NCBI RefSeq assembly: GCF_038397725.1
Contig: NZ_CP151634.1
Span: 930,001 to 994,000, forward strand
Origin: Microbacterium sp. LWO13-1.2
GTDB taxonomy: Bacteria > Actinomycetota > Actinomycetes > Actinomycetales > Microbacteriaceae
DNA: 64,000 nucleotides
Direction: 5' to 3'
The notes under the pieces: model-generated
Told to the model about the DNA's origin: nothing
The model's input: the letters and a program-made list of their open reading frames with translations, nothing else
Databases searched by the model: none
Made by a program: the position numbers and the translations under genes
Shown here: in pieces, positions 63,200-64,000 of the stretch
Position numbering within the stretch: position 1 is the first letter of the stretch
Layout: every line of letters starts with the position of its first letter

Positions 63200-64000
63200 A
63201 TGACCATCGAGCTCGTCGACGTCAACATCACCAGCCCAGGACGCAACTTCGTCACGCTCAAGATCACGACCTCCGACGGGATCGTCGGCTGGGGTGACGC
63301 CACGCTCAACGGACGCGAGCTCGCCGTCGCCTCCTACCTCTCCGACCATGTCGCCTCGATGCTCATCGGCCGCGATGAGGACCGGATCGAAGACACCTGG
63401 CAGTACCTCTACCGCGGGCCGTACTGGCGTCGCGGCCCGGTCACGATGGCGGCGATCGCCGCGGTCGACATGGCTCTGTGGGACATCAAGGCCAAGAAGG
63501 CCGGGATGCCGCTGTACCAGCTGCTGGGCGGCGCCAGCCGCGAGGGCGTCCGCGTCTACGCGCACGCCTCCGGCACCGACTACGCGGCCCTGAAGAACGC
63601 GATCACCGGCTACGAGGAGCTCGGCTACACCGCCGTACGCGTGCAGACCGGCGTGCCCGGCCTCGGCCAGATCTACGGCGTCTCGTCGACCGGCCCTGGA
63701 GTGCGCTACGACTACGAACCGGCCAAGCGCTCGGGCGACCGCCCCAGCGAGGAGACGTGGGACACCCGCAACTACCTCAACCACATGCCGGGGATCTTCG
63801 CCCAGATCCGCGAGGACTTCGGCACCGACCTGCGCATCCTGCACGACGGACACCACCGGATGTCGCCGATCGAGGCCGCACGCTTCGCGAAGGACATCGA
63901 GCCGTACGATCTGTTCTGGCTCGAGGACTGCACGCCCGGCGAGGACCAGACCGCGCTGCGACTGGTGCGCCAGCACTCCACGACGCCGCTCGCGATCGGT
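63200..64000 (+). CDS. manD: D-mannonate dehydratase (enolase superfamily), N-terminal part
   Basis: 267 codons are present and the gene runs off the right edge. It dehydrates D-mannonate to 2-keto-3-deoxygluconate. Residues diagnostic for ManD are visible: Arg147 and Tyr159 in [16 protein letters not shown], His218 in [13 protein letters not shown] with metal ligand Asp216, and metal ligand Glu242 in [11 protein letters not shown]. The N-terminal lid is complete ([22 protein letters not shown]). ATG at 63200 with GAGGAAA upstream. High- and low-activity ManD members also act on D-gluconate, so the exact substrate is open. Confidence 0.93.
   Translation, partial: MTIELVDVNITSPGRNFVTLKITTSDGIVGWGDATLNGRELAVASYLSDHVASMLIGRDEDRIEDTWQYLYRGPYWRRGPVTMAAIAAVDMALWDIKAKKAGMPLYQLLGGASREGVRVYAHASGTDYAALKNAITGYEELGYTAVRVQTGVPGLGQIYGVSSTGPGVRYDYEPAKRSGDRPSEETWDTRNYLNHMPGIFAQIREDFGTDLRILHDGHHRMSPIEAARFAKDIEPYDLFWLEDCTPGEDQTALRLVRQHSTTPLAIG

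Overview
The window is high-GC DNA from an actinobacterium, most likely a Microbacteriaceae member close to Microbacterium. The grounds are G/C-ending codons throughout, a NucS-type mismatch endonuclease, an LAxTG surface protein of the kind handled by class E sortases, a fused MrpA/B antiporter subunit, a DUF559/AbiEi-like nuclease gene, and many start codons placed about 6 nt after a TANNNT -10 box, as in leaderless transcription. Genus is an inference; no rRNA or tRNA gene is present. Both window ends cut genes: an ABC permease at the left and manD at the right.

Layout. 1-5.9 kb: alpha-galactoside module (sugar-binding lipoprotein and permease on the minus strand; LacI regulator, GH36 alpha-galactosidase and a second LacI regulator on the plus strand). 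5.9-14.3 kb: exported proteins on the minus strand (Tat-type DyP peroxidase, beta-helix lipoprotein, and a roughly 1,930-residue LAxTG surface protein with nine tandem SdrD-B-like repeats). 14.5-21.4 kb: a lipoprotein, AraC and PucR regulators, an HSL-type esterase, and an HxlR regulator divergent from an MFS pump plus flavodoxin-fold oxidoreductase. 21.5-33.6 kb: argG, a TetR-YhgE-YhgE operon, a penicillin-acylase-like Ntn hydrolase, an MFS transporter and an alpha/beta hydrolase. 33.7-34.8 kb: a DUF559 nuclease-like gene flanked by two 87-bp elements with inverted-repeat ends. 34.8-41.2 kb: a complete, overlapping mrpA(B)CDEFG antiporter operon. 41.5-51.5 kb: a membrane protein, a Gfo/Idh oxidoreductase with divergent TetR, a LacI/MFS divergent pair around a perfect operator-like palindrome, a NarL-type two-component system, a GAP-family membrane protein, nucS and a HAD phosphatase. 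51.5-59 kb: cspA with a long palindrome-rich upstream region, an EEP-family protein, a shikimate-dehydrogenase-like enzyme, a MerR/membrane-protein operon with a MerR-type promoter, and a VWA/solute-binding lipoprotein with a membrane partner. 59-64 kb: a hexuronate/aldonate module (LacI, fructuronate-reductase-type dehydrogenase, idonate-5-dehydrogenase-like enzyme, MHS transporter, ManD).

How the genes work together. Each sugar module pairs importer, enzymes and a LacI regulator. The HxlR, TetR, MerR and LacI genes sit next to or divergent from their probable targets, with visible dyads in the shared promoter regions. The least explained signals are the 87-bp elements around the DUF559 gene, the repeated CCAT-n-TGGGGA palindromes upstream of cspA, the 35-nt perfect hairpin before the PucR gene, and the uniform TANNNT-N6-start geometry of about a dozen genes.
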